DNA from: Duganella rivi
Lineage (GTDB): Bacteria; Pseudomonadota; Gammaproteobacteria; Burkholderiales; Burkholderiaceae_D
NCBI RefSeq assembly: GCF_009857435.1
Contig: NZ_WWCK01000004.1
Coordinates: 620,001 to 684,000, forward strand
Direction: 5' to 3'
DNA: 64,000 nt
In this document: positions 1 to 8,597 of the stretch, in pieces
How positions within the stretch are numbered: the stretch's first letter is position 1
Layout of the letters: each line of letters begins with the position of its first letter
Program-made: the position numbers and the translations under genes
Notes under the pieces: generated by a model
What the model saw: only the letters and a program-made list of their open reading frames with translations
What the model was told of the DNA's origin: nothing
The model's database searches: none

Positions 1-538
1 AGCCGTGCGCCTCGGCCAGGCGCGCGCCGGCGCCGTCGCGCACCACGCCCAGTGCCAGCTTGCGCACTGCGGCCAGCGAGGAGATGTCGACTTCCGCGTC
101 CTTGTTGGCCACCACAACGAAATCGTCTTCCAGTATCGGCACTTGCCATTGGTAGAGTTTTTCGCGCGCCGGGATGCGTGATACTGGCACCACCAGCGTG
201 CCGGGCGTGGTGGCCGCCATCATCAGCGCGCGGGCCAGCGGGTAGAGCTGGATTTTTCCTGGGTGGCCGACGCGGCGCGCCATTTCGCCCGCCAGCTCGT
301 AAGCCAATCCGCTTGGCGCGTCGGTGCTGCCGGGCGCCGGCGGGATGCAGTAGAACGAGGTTTCCGCGCCCACCAGGTGCAGCTCGACGGCGGCAACCGG
401 GGCGCATAGACCGCCCACCAAGGCCATTACGGCGGCGAAGGCAACGACTGCAGCGGGCGCGGCTACGGCAACGGCTCGGACGGCGTGGGCGGCCCGCGCG
501 GCGCGAACGTAGCGGCGGACGACGGGCGCGCGCGGCAT
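1..538 (-). CDS. Periplasmic substrate-binding protein, SBP_bac_3-like (3' end outside window)
   Basis: An open frame runs from an ATG at 538 down to the window edge with no stop, giving about 179 residues. It opens with a basic, Ala/Val-rich stretch that looks like a signal peptide ending near VAAVELHLVG. After that come YCIPPAPG, GLAYELAGEMARRVG and VPVSRIPAREKLYQWQVPI, a pattern typical of the first lobe of family 3 extracellular solute-binding proteins (polar amino acid binding type). The start lies 7 bp beyond the trmJ stop on the same strand, so the two may be cotranscribed. The ligand cannot be inferred, and the second lobe is outside the window. The family call is by pattern only. Confidence 0.7.
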   Translation of the reverse strand, partial: MPRAPVVRRYVRAARAAHAVRAVAVAAPAAVVAFAAVMALVGGLCAPVAAVELHLVGAETSFYCIPPAPGSTDAPSGLAYELAGEMARRVGHPGKIQLYPLARALMMAATTPGTLVVPVSRIPAREKLYQWQVPILEDDFVVVANKDAEVDISSLAAVRKLALGVVRDGAGARLAEAHG

Positions 539-545
539 GGCGGGA

Positions 546-1340
546 CTAGTCCTTGGCGCCGGGCTTGCCGGTCATGTGGCGGGCGATGCCGCGCAAGATG
601 TTGACCTCTTCCTTCTCCAGCTGCGCGCGCGCGAACAGGCGCTTCAGGCGCGGCATCAGCTTGCGCGGATTACCGGCATCGAGGAAGCCGATCTGCACCA
701 GCGCCTGCTCCAAATGCGTGTACATGCCTTCGATCTGCTCAACGCTGGCGGCCTCGCCCTGGAAGCCCACTTCGCTGGCCTCGCCCACCGGCAAGCGCGG
801 CGTCAGCGCCACGCCGGCGCCGTCCAGCACCGCCATGCGGCACTCGTAGGCCACCACCTGCGCGGCCTGCGACAGGTTCAAGGAGGAATACTCGGGATTG
901 GCGGGAATGTTAATCAACACATTACATTTCTCGACCAGCTCGTTCGGCAAGCCGAAGCGCTCGTTGCCGAAGATGACGGCGGCGCGCCATTCCGGCTGTG
1001 CCACCAATTGCCCTGCCAGTTGTCGCGGCGACAACACTGGCGGCGAAAATTCGCGCAGGCGGGCCGACACTGCGGCCGCATAATGAATGTCCTCCAGCGC
1101 CTCGGACACGCAACCGACCACCCGCGCATTGGCTAGAATATCCTGCGCGCCGCTGGCAAACGCAATCGCCTCGGGGTCTTGCAGTGCATCGTCAAAGCGC
1201 GGGTTCACCAATACCAGGTCGCTATAGCCCATGGTTTTCATGGCCCGCGCCACCGCCCCGATATTGCCTGCGCGGCTAGTCTCGACCAGGATAAATCGCA
1301 GTTGTTTGAAAAGATTCGTGTTGATTTGGGGCAGGTTCAT
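546..1340 (-). CDS. trmJ: tRNA (cytidine/uridine-2'-O-)-methyltransferase TrmJ
   Basis: 264 residues, the usual length for the SpoU-class (SPOUT) enzyme that 2'-O-methylates position 32 of several tRNAs using S-adenosylmethionine. The N terminus has RFILVETSRAGNIGAVARAM, the family's motif 1. The knot region has AAVIFGNERFGLPNELVEKC, followed by INIPANPEYSSLNLSQAAQV, the conserved cofactor-binding and dimerisation segments. The C-terminal extension of about 100 residues is helical and charged, as in TrmJ rather than TrmL. It is cytosolic. It is divergent from suhB across a 154-bp intergenic region and is followed by the periplasmic binding protein gene at 7 bp spacing. Confidence 0.93.
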   Translation of the reverse strand: MNLPQINTNLFKQLRFILVETSRAGNIGAVARAMKTMGYSDLVLVNPRFDDALQDPEAIAFASGAQDILANARVVGCVSEALEDIHYAAAVSARLREFSPPVLSPRQLAGQLVAQPEWRAAVIFGNERFGLPNELVEKCNVLINIPANPEYSSLNLSQAAQVVAYECRMAVLDGAGVALTPRLPVGEASEVGFQGEAASVEQIEGMYTHLEQALVQIGFLDAGNPRKLMPRLKRLFARAQLEKEEVNILRGIARHMTGKPGAKD

Positions 1341-1494
1341 TTAAAATAGCGCTATTGCGCGGTGTCGATACGGGAATTCCTAGACGAATTTTACCTTGTT
1401 GCCACCGCTTCGCTCTTTGTCATTTTGTCTCCCTGTCGTGCCGCCGGGCTGGAATTCCCCCGGTGGGCGTTAGCATTTTTATACGGAAAAGCCC

Positions 1495-2289
1495 ATGCAA
1501 CATCCTATGATCAATACGGCTGTGAAAGCCGCCCGCCGCGGCGCCGCCGTCATCAACCGCGCCTCCTTCGACCTCGATCGCCTGATCGTCACCGAAAAAG
1601 ACCACAAGGACTTCGTCACCGACGTCGACCAAGCCGCTGAGCAAGCGATTATCGAAGTGCTGTCCAAGGCCTACCCTGACCACGCCTTCCTGGCGGAAGA
1701 ATCCGGCGCATCGGCCAACGCCCACGACGAGGCAGAATACACCTGGATCATCGACCCGATCGATGGCACCACCAACTTCATGCACGGCTTCCCGCAGTAC
1801 TGCATCTCGATCGCGCTGTCGCAGCGCGGCGTAATCACCCAGTCGGTGGTGTATGACCCTGCCCGCAACGACCTGTTCACCGCCACCAAGGGCGCCGGCG
1901 CCTACCTGAACGAAAAACGCATCCGCGTGGGCAAGCTCGATCGTATCGCCAACGCCCTGCTGGCCACCGGCTACAAGACCGGCAGCCCGGCCGCGCTGAA
2001 AGAATACCTGGAAATGTACGGCATCATGGCTGAGCGCACCCAAGGCATCCGCCGCGCCGGCAGCGCCGCGCTAGACCTGGCTTACGTCGCTTGCGGCCGC
2101 CTGGACGGTTTCTACGAAAAAGGCCTGAAGCCTTGGGATATCGCCGGCGGCGCGCTGCTGGTGACCGAGGCCGGCGGCATCGTGGCCGAGTTCAACGGCG
2201 AGTCCGACTACCTGTACAAGGGCGATATCATTGCCGGCAGCCCGAAAGTGTTCGGCCAGATGGTTGGCCTGCTGGCACCATTCGCATAA
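1495..2289 (+). CDS. suhB: Inositol-1-monophosphatase family protein SuhB
   Basis: 264 residues. The Mg2+-dependent phosphatase hallmarks are present: LAEESGA (metal ligand Glu), WIIDPIDGTTNFMHGFP (the DPxDGT motif), and a C-terminal WDIAGGALLVTEAGG. It hydrolyses myo-inositol-1-phosphate in vitro. In enterobacteria SuhB is also a component of the rRNA antitermination complex, so the physiological role here could be either. GGAAAAG lies 4 bp before the ATG and serves as ribosome-binding site. A long hairpin at 2312-2365 ends the transcript. SuhB and TrmJ are commonly divergent neighbours in betaproteobacteria, which supports both calls. Confidence 0.93.
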   Translation: MQHPMINTAVKAARRGAAVINRASFDLDRLIVTEKDHKDFVTDVDQAAEQAIIEVLSKAYPDHAFLAEESGASANAHDEAEYTWIIDPIDGTTNFMHGFPQYCISIALSQRGVITQSVVYDPARNDLFTATKGAGAYLNEKRIRVGKLDRIANALLATGYKTGSPAALKEYLEMYGIMAERTQGIRRAGSAALDLAYVACGRLDGFYEKGLKPWDIAGGALLVTEAGGIVAEFNGESDYLYKGDIIAGSPKVFGQMVGLLAPFA

Positions 2290-2311
2290 TTCCCCAAGGC
2301 AGTTTGTTACA

Positions 2312-2365
2312 AAAAACTCTGTGGCTATGTGGCGGCCTTGGCCGTCACATGCGCACAGAGTTTTT
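2312..2365 (+). terminator. Intrinsic terminator of suhB (long two-part hairpin)
   Basis: A perfect 12-bp outer stem (AAAAACTCTGTG at 2312-2323 with its complement at 2354-2365) encloses a 3-nt internal loop and an inner 11-bp stem with one G-U pair. The 3' side ends in TTTTTC. Because the outer arms carry A-run and T-run, the structure could work on both strands, but only suhB ends here. Confidence 0.8.
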
Positions 2366-2380
2366 CATTTGTAAAAAGTA

Positions 2381-2408
2381 TTTCCCATCCGAAACTAGAT
2401 GCTATACT
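2381..2408 (+). promoter_or_regulatory. Possible sigma-70 promoter of rhlE
   Basis: TATACT at 2403-2408 is a good -10 hexamer. TTTCCC at 2381-2386 with a 16-bp spacer is only a weak -35. It lies between the suhB terminator and the rhlE start at 2479, giving a leader of about 65 nt. It is the only good -10 in that interval. Confidence 0.35.
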
Positions 2409-2478
2409 GAAAGTTGCGGCACCGCTCAGTCCGATGCCGCAAACCAAGAATCCTCGACTGAATTCTCATAAAGTTACT

Positions 2479-3894
2479 ATGTCATTCTCATCCCTCGGTT
2501 TGTCCGACGCCCTCGTCCGCGCTGTAGCTGAAACCGGCTACACCTCGCCTACCCCTATCCAGCAACAGGCCATTCCTGCGGTGCTGAACGGCGGCGACCT
2601 GCTGGCGGGCGCACAGACCGGCACCGGCAAGACGGCCGGCTTCACGCTGCCGCTGCTGCACCGCTTGTCGACCGATGCCACTGGCATCAAGCTGACCAGC
2701 AACAAGTCGGCGCGCGCCGTACGCGCCCTGATCCTGACCCCGACCCGCGAACTGGCGGCCCAGGTCGAAGAAAGCGTGCGCGTGTACGGCAAGTACACCA
2801 ACCTGAACTCGGCTGTGATCTTCGGCGGCGTCGGCATTAACCCGCAGATCAAGCAACTGAAGCACGGCGTCGACATCCTGGTCGCCACCCCGGGCCGCCT
2901 GCTGGACCACATGGACCAAGGCACGGTCGACCTGAGCAAGATCGAAATCCTGGTGCTGGACGAAGCCGACCGCATGCTCGACATGGGCTTCATCCGCGAC
3001 ATCCGCAAAGTGCTGGCCGGCCTGCCGCCGAAGCGCCAGAACCTGCTGTTCTCGGCCACCTTCTCGGACGAAATCAAGGCGCTGGCTGACGGCCTGCTGG
3101 ACAAGCCGGCCACCATCGAAGTAGCGCGCCGCAACTCGACGGTGGAAATCATCGCCCAGAAAATCCACCCGGTGGACCGCGACAAGAAACACCCGATGCT
3201 GGCGCACCTGATCAAGTCCAACAACTGGCACCAGGTGCTGGTATTCACCCGCACCAAGCACGGCGCCAACAAGCTGGTCGAACAGCTGGAAAAAGACGGC
3301 ATCGGCGCGATGGCGATCCACGGTAATAAGAGCCAGTCGGCGCGTACCAAGGCGCTGTCCGAGTTCAAGGACAACAAGCTGCAAGTGCTGGTGGCGACCG
3401 ACATCGCCGCGCGCGGCATCGACATTGACCAGCTGCCGCACGTGGTCAACTACGATTTACCGAACGTGCCGGAAGATTATGTGCACCGCATCGGCCGTAC
3501 CGGCCGCGCCGGCGCGACCGGTGAAGCGGTATCGCTGGTGTGCGTGGACGAGCACGAGATGTTGAAGGACATCGAGAAACTGATCAAGCAAACCCTGCCG
3601 CGCGATGTGATCCCGGGCTTCGAGCCGGATCCAACTGCTCGTCCGCAGCCGATCCAGCTGCGCAGCGGCGGCCCTGGCCACCGCAACGGCGGCGGCGGTC
3701 GCAACGGCGGCGCTCCGCGCAAACCGGGCAATGGCAACGGCAACGGCGGCGGCAACAAGCCACGTTCGGCCAGTGGTAACGGCGGCGGCAACGGTGGCGC
3801 CCCACGCGGCAACGGGGGTGGAGCTCCACGCACCGGCAACGCCAACGCGCCACGCTCGTCCGCCCAACACCGCTCCGGCGGCCGCGGCCGATAG
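2479..3894 (+). CDS. rhlE: DEAD-box ATP-dependent RNA helicase, RhlE type
   Basis: 471 residues from the ATG at 2479. An in-frame upstream start at 2329 lies inside the suhB terminator and is rejected. Helicase motifs are complete: Q motif ([10 protein letters not shown] to PTPIQ), motif I AQTGTGKT near residues 45-52, [16 protein letters not shown] at 161-164, [14 protein letters not shown] and [10 protein letters not shown]. The last 100 or so residues are a low-complexity Gly/Asn/Arg/Pro tail with repeated NGGG units, typical of RhlE proteins and likely to bind RNA nonspecifically. Such helicases act in ribosome assembly and RNA decay, often in the cold. It is a stand-alone gene. Confidence 0.93.
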   Translation: MSFSSLGLSDALVRAVAETGYTSPTPIQQQAIPAVLNGGDLLAGAQTGTGKTAGFTLPLLHRLSTDATGIKLTSNKSARAVRALILTPTRELAAQVEESVRVYGKYTNLNSAVIFGGVGINPQIKQLKHGVDILVATPGRLLDHMDQGTVDLSKIEILVLDEADRMLDMGFIRDIRKVLAGLPPKRQNLLFSATFSDEIKALADGLLDKPATIEVARRNSTVEIIAQKIHPVDRDKKHPMLAHLIKSNNWHQVLVFTRTKHGANKLVEQLEKDGIGAMAIHGNKSQSARTKALSEFKDNKLQVLVATDIAARGIDIDQLPHVVNYDLPNVPEDYVHRIGRTGRAGATGEAVSLVCVDEHEMLKDIEKLIKQTLPRDVIPGFEPDPTARPQPIQLRSGGPGHRNGGGGRNGGAPRKPGNGNGNGGGNKPRSASGNGGGNGGAPRGNGGGAPRTGNANAPRSSAQHRSGGRGR

Positions 3895-3915
3895 TAGCCA
3901 CACCCACTGCAGAAA

Positions 3916-3928
3916 GGGGTCTGACCCC
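3916..3928. repeat. GGGGTC-T-GACCCC palindrome after rhlE
   Basis: A 13-nt sequence with perfect 6-bp arms lies 22 bp after the rhlE stop. There is no following T-run on either strand, so it is a poor intrinsic terminator. From memory, short GGGGTC/GACCCC elements recur between genes in related genomes. I cannot verify the copy number here. Confidence 0.4.
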
Positions 3929-4016
3929 GGCAGATCGCCGTGCGGGGTGAAAGCGCACCGCACGGTAGGCTTATGGTTTAGGATAGCGACTCCGTCATTG
4001 CGCACCCCGCTATCCC

Positions 4017-4796
4017 ATGCCCAAGTTCGCTGCCAATCTGTCGATGCTGTACACCGAAGCGCCGTTTCTTGAGCGCTTCGCTCTCGCCCGTCACGCCGGC
4101 TTTGACGCCGTCGAGTTCTTGTTCCCTTATCCGTACGACGCGGCCCAGATCGCCGAGCTGCTGCGCCAATATCAGCTCAAGCTGGTGCTGTTCAATCTGC
4201 CCGCCGGCGACTGGAACAACGGCGACCGCGGCATGGCTTGCGATCCTGCGCGCATCGAGGAATTCCGCGCAAGCGTCGCTAGCGCACTCCAATACGCCAC
4301 CGCTCTCGGCGTCAGCCAAGTCCACTGCATGGCCGGCAAGGTGCCACCCAACCTCGCCCCCGAACTGGCCCGCGCCACCTACCTCGATAACCTGCGCTAC
4401 GCCGCTGCGCAATTCCAGCCAGCCGGCATCAACGTGCTGATCGAACCGATCAACCACTACGACATGCCCGGCTATTTCCTCAACCGCAGCAGCCAGGCGC
4501 TGGAGGTCATCAAGCAAGCCGCCTGCCCCAACTTGTTCCTGCAATACGACATCTACCACATGCAGCGCATGGAAGGCGAGCTGTCCAACACCATCAAGGC
4601 CAATCTGCCGCTCATCAAGCACATGCAGATTGCCGATACGCCCGGCCGCCACGAACCGGGTACCGGCGAGATCAATTACCGCCACCTGTTTGCCCTCATC
4701 GACCAGCTCGGCTACGACGGGTGGCTCGGCTGCGAATACATCCCGTCCGCCGACACCAACACCGGCCTCGGCTGGCGGCAAGCGCTGACCACATAG
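4017..4796 (+). CDS. hyi: Hydroxypyruvate isomerase family protein (Hyi/OtnI type TIM barrel)
   Basis: 259 residues, the normal length of the family, which interconverts hydroxypyruvate and tartronate semialdehyde (Hyi) or isomerises 2-oxo-tetronates (OtnI). Visible features are the N-terminal FAANLSMLYTEAPFLERF, LPAGDWNNGDRG, VLIEPINHYDMPGYFL (Glu metal ligand and Tyr/His cluster), LQYDIYHMQRMEG and HMQIADTPGRHEPGTGEI, and the final Glu of LGCEY. All are the conserved divalent-metal and substrate positions of the xylose-isomerase-like barrel. It stands alone, without gcl or garR neighbours, so the pathway cannot be decided between glyoxylate and tetronate metabolism. Confidence 0.85.
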   Translation: MPKFAANLSMLYTEAPFLERFALARHAGFDAVEFLFPYPYDAAQIAELLRQYQLKLVLFNLPAGDWNNGDRGMACDPARIEEFRASVASALQYATALGVSQVHCMAGKVPPNLAPELARATYLDNLRYAAAQFQPAGINVLIEPINHYDMPGYFLNRSSQALEVIKQAACPNLFLQYDIYHMQRMEGELSNTIKANLPLIKHMQIADTPGRHEPGTGEINYRHLFALIDQLGYDGWLGCEYIPSADTNTGLGWRQALTT

Positions 4797-4867
4797 TCTG
4801 CGCCCGCGCAACACGCGCGCCCTCACCAGCGGCAACAATCACTCCACCAACCAGAAGTGGAGTGCCC

Positions 4868-5638
4868 ATGAAACCTTCCCGCTTGTTGCTTATCCTCGGC
4901 TTGCTGGCCGCCCTCACCGGCTGCGCCAGCAGCACGCCGCGCATGGCCGAGGTGCGCGCCTTTGCCGCCGAGTCGCCCAAGCTCGGTGCGTATCACGAAT
5001 TGACCGAGCGCTACCGCAACACCTACCAGCGCCAGCAGCCCTTCCTCTCGCCCGAAGCCGACGCACGCGAGCAGCAGCTGAACGTGCACCGCCAGCAAGC
5101 CTGCGATGATTTCGTCAAGCTGCGATACGGCCTGCAAGCCTATATGCAAACGCTGGGCAAGCTGGCCGGCGACCATCAGTATGATTTGGAAGACCAAGTG
5201 AAAAGCATCAGCACCGGCATCAAGGCGTGGCCCGATGCCGGCCTCGATGACCGCCACGTCAACGCCTTCGCCGGCCTGACCCGGCTGGTCGCGCGCGGCA
5301 TCACGCGGCCTCTGCAAGAGCACGCCGTCAACGAAGTGCTGCGCGAAGGCCAACAACCGGTGCAAGACCTGCTGGACGCCATGCGCACGCTGTTGCGCTT
5401 GTACGATAAGACCAGCGACAACGAAGAACGCATCGTCATCGGCATGCTGGAAACGGAAATCCCTTTCCTCGATCCCAGGCGCGACAAGCTGTTGCTGGCC
5501 CTCGCCAAGTCGCAGCAGCAAGCCAGGCAGGCCGAGTTCCGCCTGATCGGCCTGCGCTTCACGCTAGCGCGCAAGAATCTCGATGCGATCGAGCAGCAAC
5601 ACCGCGCATTGGTGGCGCAACTTCCCGCCCAACCGTAA
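4868..5638 (+). CDS. Hypothetical lipoprotein, helical
   Basis: 256 residues from the ATG at 4868, which is preceded by a GGAG. Upstream in-frame starts are inside hyi and are rejected. The N terminus is a clear lipoprotein signal peptide with lipobox LTGC (Cys at about residue 18). The mature part is almost entirely amphipathic helix, rich in Gln, Arg and Leu, with no catalytic motif that I recognise. It is followed at 9 bp by another helical protein and then by a DksA-like gene, probably one transcript. Acidic Ala follows the lipidated Cys region, so outer-membrane sorting is possible. The function is unknown. Confidence 0.75.
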   Translation: MKPSRLLLILGLLAALTGCASSTPRMAEVRAFAAESPKLGAYHELTERYRNTYQRQQPFLSPEADAREQQLNVHRQQACDDFVKLRYGLQAYMQTLGKLAGDHQYDLEDQVKSISTGIKAWPDAGLDDRHVNAFAGLTRLVARGITRPLQEHAVNEVLREGQQPVQDLLDAMRTLLRLYDKTSDNEERIVIGMLETEIPFLDPRRDKLLLALAKSQQQARQAEFRLIGLRFTLARKNLDAIEQQHRALVAQLPAQP

Positions 5639-5647
5639 GGAGCGAAC

Positions 5648-6073
5648 ATGGCTAACCTGAAACCACAAGCCGAGATCGAAGCGCTGGCCGATCACCTGTC
5701 CGCCTGCGCCGACGCGCTGCACCGGCGCCTGATGCGCGCCATCCGCCAGCCGGCGCCGCAAGGCGGCATGCCCGGCATGGCGCAAGGCGTGGCGCAAGCG
5801 CTGTTTGAAAACGAGGTGGCCTTGCGCCAGCGCGCCAACGGCCTGTATCTCGATGCCGCCGTGCTGGCTGCCAGCGGTCTCGGCCCGCAGCAACAGCAGC
5901 TGCTCGACATCGCCGCCCGCGCGCAAATCAAGATCGATCAGATCAACCGCATCAAGGACTTGGTCGACCTCGCCGGCGAGCTGCTGTCGCTCGGCGCGGC
6001 GGTCGCCAGCGGCAAGCCCGATCACGTGGTCGCGCCGCTGGAAAAACTCAAGCACCACCTCGACGCGCTGTAG
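5648..6073 (+). CDS. Hypothetical helical protein
   Basis: 141 residues, starting 9 bp after the lipoprotein gene with AAGGAGCG as ribosome-binding site. There is no signal peptide or membrane segment. It is predicted mostly helical and has a short Gly/Met/Pro-containing loop (QGGMPGMAQG) at about residue 38. I do not recognise the family. Tight spacing with the lipoprotein suggests a shared transcript and perhaps a shared task, but nothing in the sequence says what that is. Confidence 0.7.
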   Translation: MANLKPQAEIEALADHLSACADALHRRLMRAIRQPAPQGGMPGMAQGVAQALFENEVALRQRANGLYLDAAVLAASGLGPQQQQLLDIAARAQIKIDQINRIKDLVDLAGELLSLGAAVASGKPDHVVAPLEKLKHHLDAL

Positions 6074-6119
6074 AACGAATCCCCGCCGCAGCTGTCCAAT
6101 GCCGTAAGGAGGTCACGGC

Positions 6120-6494
6120 ATGAACGGACTCGGCGATGAAGAATGGCATGGCTTGCAGGCGCGGCTGGAACGCGCCCGCGTCGCGCTGCTCAGTCAATTG
6201 GCCGACGATCTTGATCGCAGCACCGACTTGCGCCAGCCGCTGCCGCACGTGGCCGAGGCTTCCCCAGCCGACAACGCCAGCCAGCGCACGCTGCACGCTG
6301 CCGTGCACGAGGCCGCCGCGCATACGGCGCGCCAGCTCGACATCGTGCGCCATGCACTGGCCAAGTTTGCAGACCTCAGTTATGGATTGTGCGAGCATTG
6401 CGGCGAGGCAATCGGCTACTCGCGCCTGAACGCCCGCCCGGAAGCGCGCTTCTGCATCCATTGCCAGACGCGCCTGGAACAGCGGCGCCGTTAA
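6120..6494 (+). CDS. TraR/DksA-family zinc-finger protein
   Basis: 124 residues. A helical N-terminal hairpin leads to a C4 zinc finger, CEHCGEAIGYSRLNARPEAR followed by FCIHCQ, near residues 91-116. This matches DksA/TraR proteins that enter the RNA polymerase secondary channel. It is shorter than DksA (about 150 residues), and the acidic tip residues of DksA are not obvious, so it is a paralogue of unknown effect rather than DksA itself. Ribosome-binding site TAAGGAGG lies 8 bp before the ATG. Its 3' end overlaps the convergent gene at 6491-6850 by 4 bp. Confidence 0.85.
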   Translation: MNGLGDEEWHGLQARLERARVALLSQLADDLDRSTDLRQPLPHVAEASPADNASQRTLHAAVHEAAAHTARQLDIVRHALAKFADLSYGLCEHCGEAIGYSRLNARPEARFCIHCQTRLEQRRR

Positions 6495-6850
6495 TCGTCG
6501 CGCCAGGGCTGGTTACGGATTTTTGCCACCTGCCGCTGCGCCATCAAGCGCCACAGCTGCAAGGCATCGGCCTGCGCGGCCACCGTCATGGTGCGCGGCG
6601 ACGCCAGCGCGATTTCGCAGTCGCGATCCGACCATTCGGCAAAGCGCACCGCGCCGCCGGTCGAGACTTCCATTTCGTACATCAAGCCGTCGTCGTAACC
6701 GAAGCGCAGCACGGCGCTGCCGGGGCCGCCGTCGGACGCGATCACCTTGCCGCCGTACACGTCGGCCAGGGCTGCCGCCATCTGGGCCTCGGACGGCGCA
6801 GCAACGTCGCGCCCGTCTGGACGAGTGAGCACTAGCCATGCTTGTGTCAT
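6491..6850 (-). CDS. Hypothetical cytoplasmic protein
   Basis: 119 residues from the ATG at 6850, chosen because GGGAGG lies 6 bp before it. A longer in-frame start at 6961 has no such site. The protein begins MTQAWLVLTRPDGRDV and contains an alpha/beta pattern with YDDGLMYEMEVSTGGAVRF, ending in RNQPWRDD. There is no membrane segment or recognisable catalytic motif. It converges on the DksA-like gene with a 4-bp overlap (ends 6491 and 6494). The function is unknown. Confidence 0.7.
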   Translation of the reverse strand: MTQAWLVLTRPDGRDVAAPSEAQMAAALADVYGGKVIASDGGPGSAVLRFGYDDGLMYEMEVSTGGAVRFAEWSDRDCEIALASPRTMTVAAQADALQLWRLMAQRQVAKIRNQPWRDD

Positions 6851-7037
6851 TGCCGCCTCCCGCTCTTCGGTTGGTGTGTAGCGACTATCATACCGAAAAT
6901 TGCTCAGCGCGCAGCCCCCGTCGCCGATAAGCAACAGCGCGATCCATAAGAGAGATAACAAGCCGACACTGTTGCAAGAGTCCTTGCTACCACTAGCACC
7001 GCACGGGCCCGCTGTCGCCCACGCCGGCGTTTGGCCG

Positions 7038-7043
7038 TATAAT
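7038..7043 (+). promoter_or_regulatory. -10 element of the signalling operon
   Basis: A perfect TATAAT lies 51 bp upstream of the ATG at 7095, within the 244-bp gap 6851-7094. I see no convincing -35 at 16-18 bp (7015-7020 reads TCGCCC), so an activator or an extended context may be needed. No other feature is visible in that gap. Confidence 0.4.
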
Positions 7044-7094
7044 CGACCGATAGTATTTTCGAGCAGATCGCTTCCATTTCGATAGGAACGCCTG

Positions 7095-8597
7095 ATGAAG
7101 TTCGATGATCAATCGCTGCTGTACCAGCCGCTGGTCGATCTGCGCAATGGCGCTATCGCCGGCCTGGAGGCGCAGTCGCCCACTGCCGACAGCCTGTCGC
7201 TGCTGCGCCGTTCCTGTGCCGACCGCCAGCTGTGGCAAGGCGGCGTGCTCGCTGGCGGCGATCTCCAGGTGGCGATCAACGTCGCGCCGGTGCAGCTGCA
7301 CGATCCACGCTTCGGCCACCAGGTGGCGGCGCTGCTGGAACAATACGGCATCGCGCCAGCCGCGCTCACGCTGGAACTGAACGAAGCCACGCTCACCCAC
7401 GATCCCGCCGCCAGCGACAGCGCGCTTGGCTTCTTCAAGCAGCTCGGCGCCTGCCTGACGCTTGATCAATTCGGCGCCGGCCCGGCCTGCTTAAGTAACT
7501 TGCAACGCTATCCCTTCGATTACATCAAGCTCGACGCCGGCCGCGTGCATGCGGTAGCCGATGACGACAACGCCGCCGCCCTATGCCAGGCGCTGATCGC
7601 CATGGCGCACCACCTTGGCATCCGCATCGCCGCCGACGGCGTGCAGACCGAGGCGCAGTGCGCCTTCCTGCGCACTAACTTGTGCGATCTGGTGCAAGGC
7701 GGCTTTTACGCCGCGCCTCTAACGGCGGGCGCGGTTGGCGAGCTGCTGCGCGAAGACCGGCGCTTGCCGCCGCACCTGCTGCGCGTGCAGACGAAGCGCC
7801 GCTGCCTGCTGCTGGTCGACGACGAGGCCAACATCCTGTCCGCGCTCAAGCGCCTGCTGCGCCCGGACGGCTACGACATCCTGACCGCCAACTGCGGCGA
7901 GCAAGGATTGGAACTGCTGGCGCAGCAGCCGGTGGACGTGATCATCTCCGACCAGCGCATGCCGGGCCTGAGCGGCGCCGACTTCCTGCGCCAGGCGCGC
8001 AGCATGCGCCCCGATACCATCCGCATCATGCTGTCCGGCTACACCGAGCTGCAATCGGTGACCGACGCCGTCAACGAGGGCGCGATCTACAAATTCCTCA
8101 CCAAGCCGTGGAACGACGAGCAGTTACGCGCGCACCTTGCCGATGCCTTCCGCCTCAAGGAAATCGCCGACGACAACATCCGCCTCAACATGGAGGTACG
8201 CAACGCCAACCACGAACTGGCCAGCGCCAACCGCCGCATGGAGCAGCTGCTGCACCAGATGCAGCGCCAGATCGACCGCGATGAAATCAGCCTCAACATC
8301 GCGCGCGAGATTCTGCAGCAACTGCCGCTGCCGGTGATCGGCATGGACGACGAAGGCATGATCGCCTTCATCAACGGCGCGGCCGGCAATATGTTCCAGC
8401 GTGCCGGCGCCCTGCTCGGCAACGCCGCCAGCGATGTACTGCCTGAGCTTTTCCCGCACGGCGCCGCGCCGCCGCCATCGGGTCATCACGCACACATCAA
8501 CGGCCGCCGCTACGCCGTGCGCGGCTATCCGATGGGTTTGCACTCGGCCTCGCGCGGCAGCCTGATCACGCTAAGCTTGAGCGAGGCCGCGCCATGA
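7095..8597 (+). CDS. Degenerate EAL - receiver - PAS signalling protein
   Basis: 500 residues in three parts. Residues 1-220 are an EAL fold, but the cyclic-di-GMP phosphodiesterase site is broken. The signature Leu is changed (GLEAQ), DDFG is DQFG at 124-127, and EGVET is DGVQT at 181-185. N62, E97 and K145 remain. Residues 235-350 are a receiver with LLLVDDEAN and a phosphoacceptor Asp at 286 (ISDQRMPG), followed by FLTKPW. After a coiled coil, residues 390-490 look PAS-like. I infer a c-di-GMP sensor or inert scaffold rather than an active enzyme. It is the first gene of a four-gene operon, with the stop overlapping the next start by 4 bp. Confidence 0.85.
   Translation: MKFDDQSLLYQPLVDLRNGAIAGLEAQSPTADSLSLLRRSCADRQLWQGGVLAGGDLQVAINVAPVQLHDPRFGHQVAALLEQYGIAPAALTLELNEATLTHDPAASDSALGFFKQLGACLTLDQFGAGPACLSNLQRYPFDYIKLDAGRVHAVADDDNAAALCQALIAMAHHLGIRIAADGVQTEAQCAFLRTNLCDLVQGGFYAAPLTAGAVGELLREDRRLPPHLLRVQTKRRCLLLVDDEANILSALKRLLRPDGYDILTANCGEQGLELLAQQPVDVIISDQRMPGLSGADFLRQARSMRPDTIRIMLSGYTELQSVTDAVNEGAIYKFLTKPWNDEQLRAHLADAFRLKEIADDNIRLNMEVRNANHELASANRRMEQLLHQMQRQIDRDEISLNIAREILQQLPLPVIGMDDEGMIAFINGAAGNMFQRAGALLGNAASDVLPELFPHGAAPPPSGHHAHINGRRYAVRGYPMGLHSASRGSLITLSLSEAAP

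Noticed and set aside
2329..2478. An N-terminal extension of the RhlE helicase
   Set aside because: The extension starts inside the suhB terminator, has no ribosome-binding site, and lies outside the normal RhlE N terminus MSFSSLGL.
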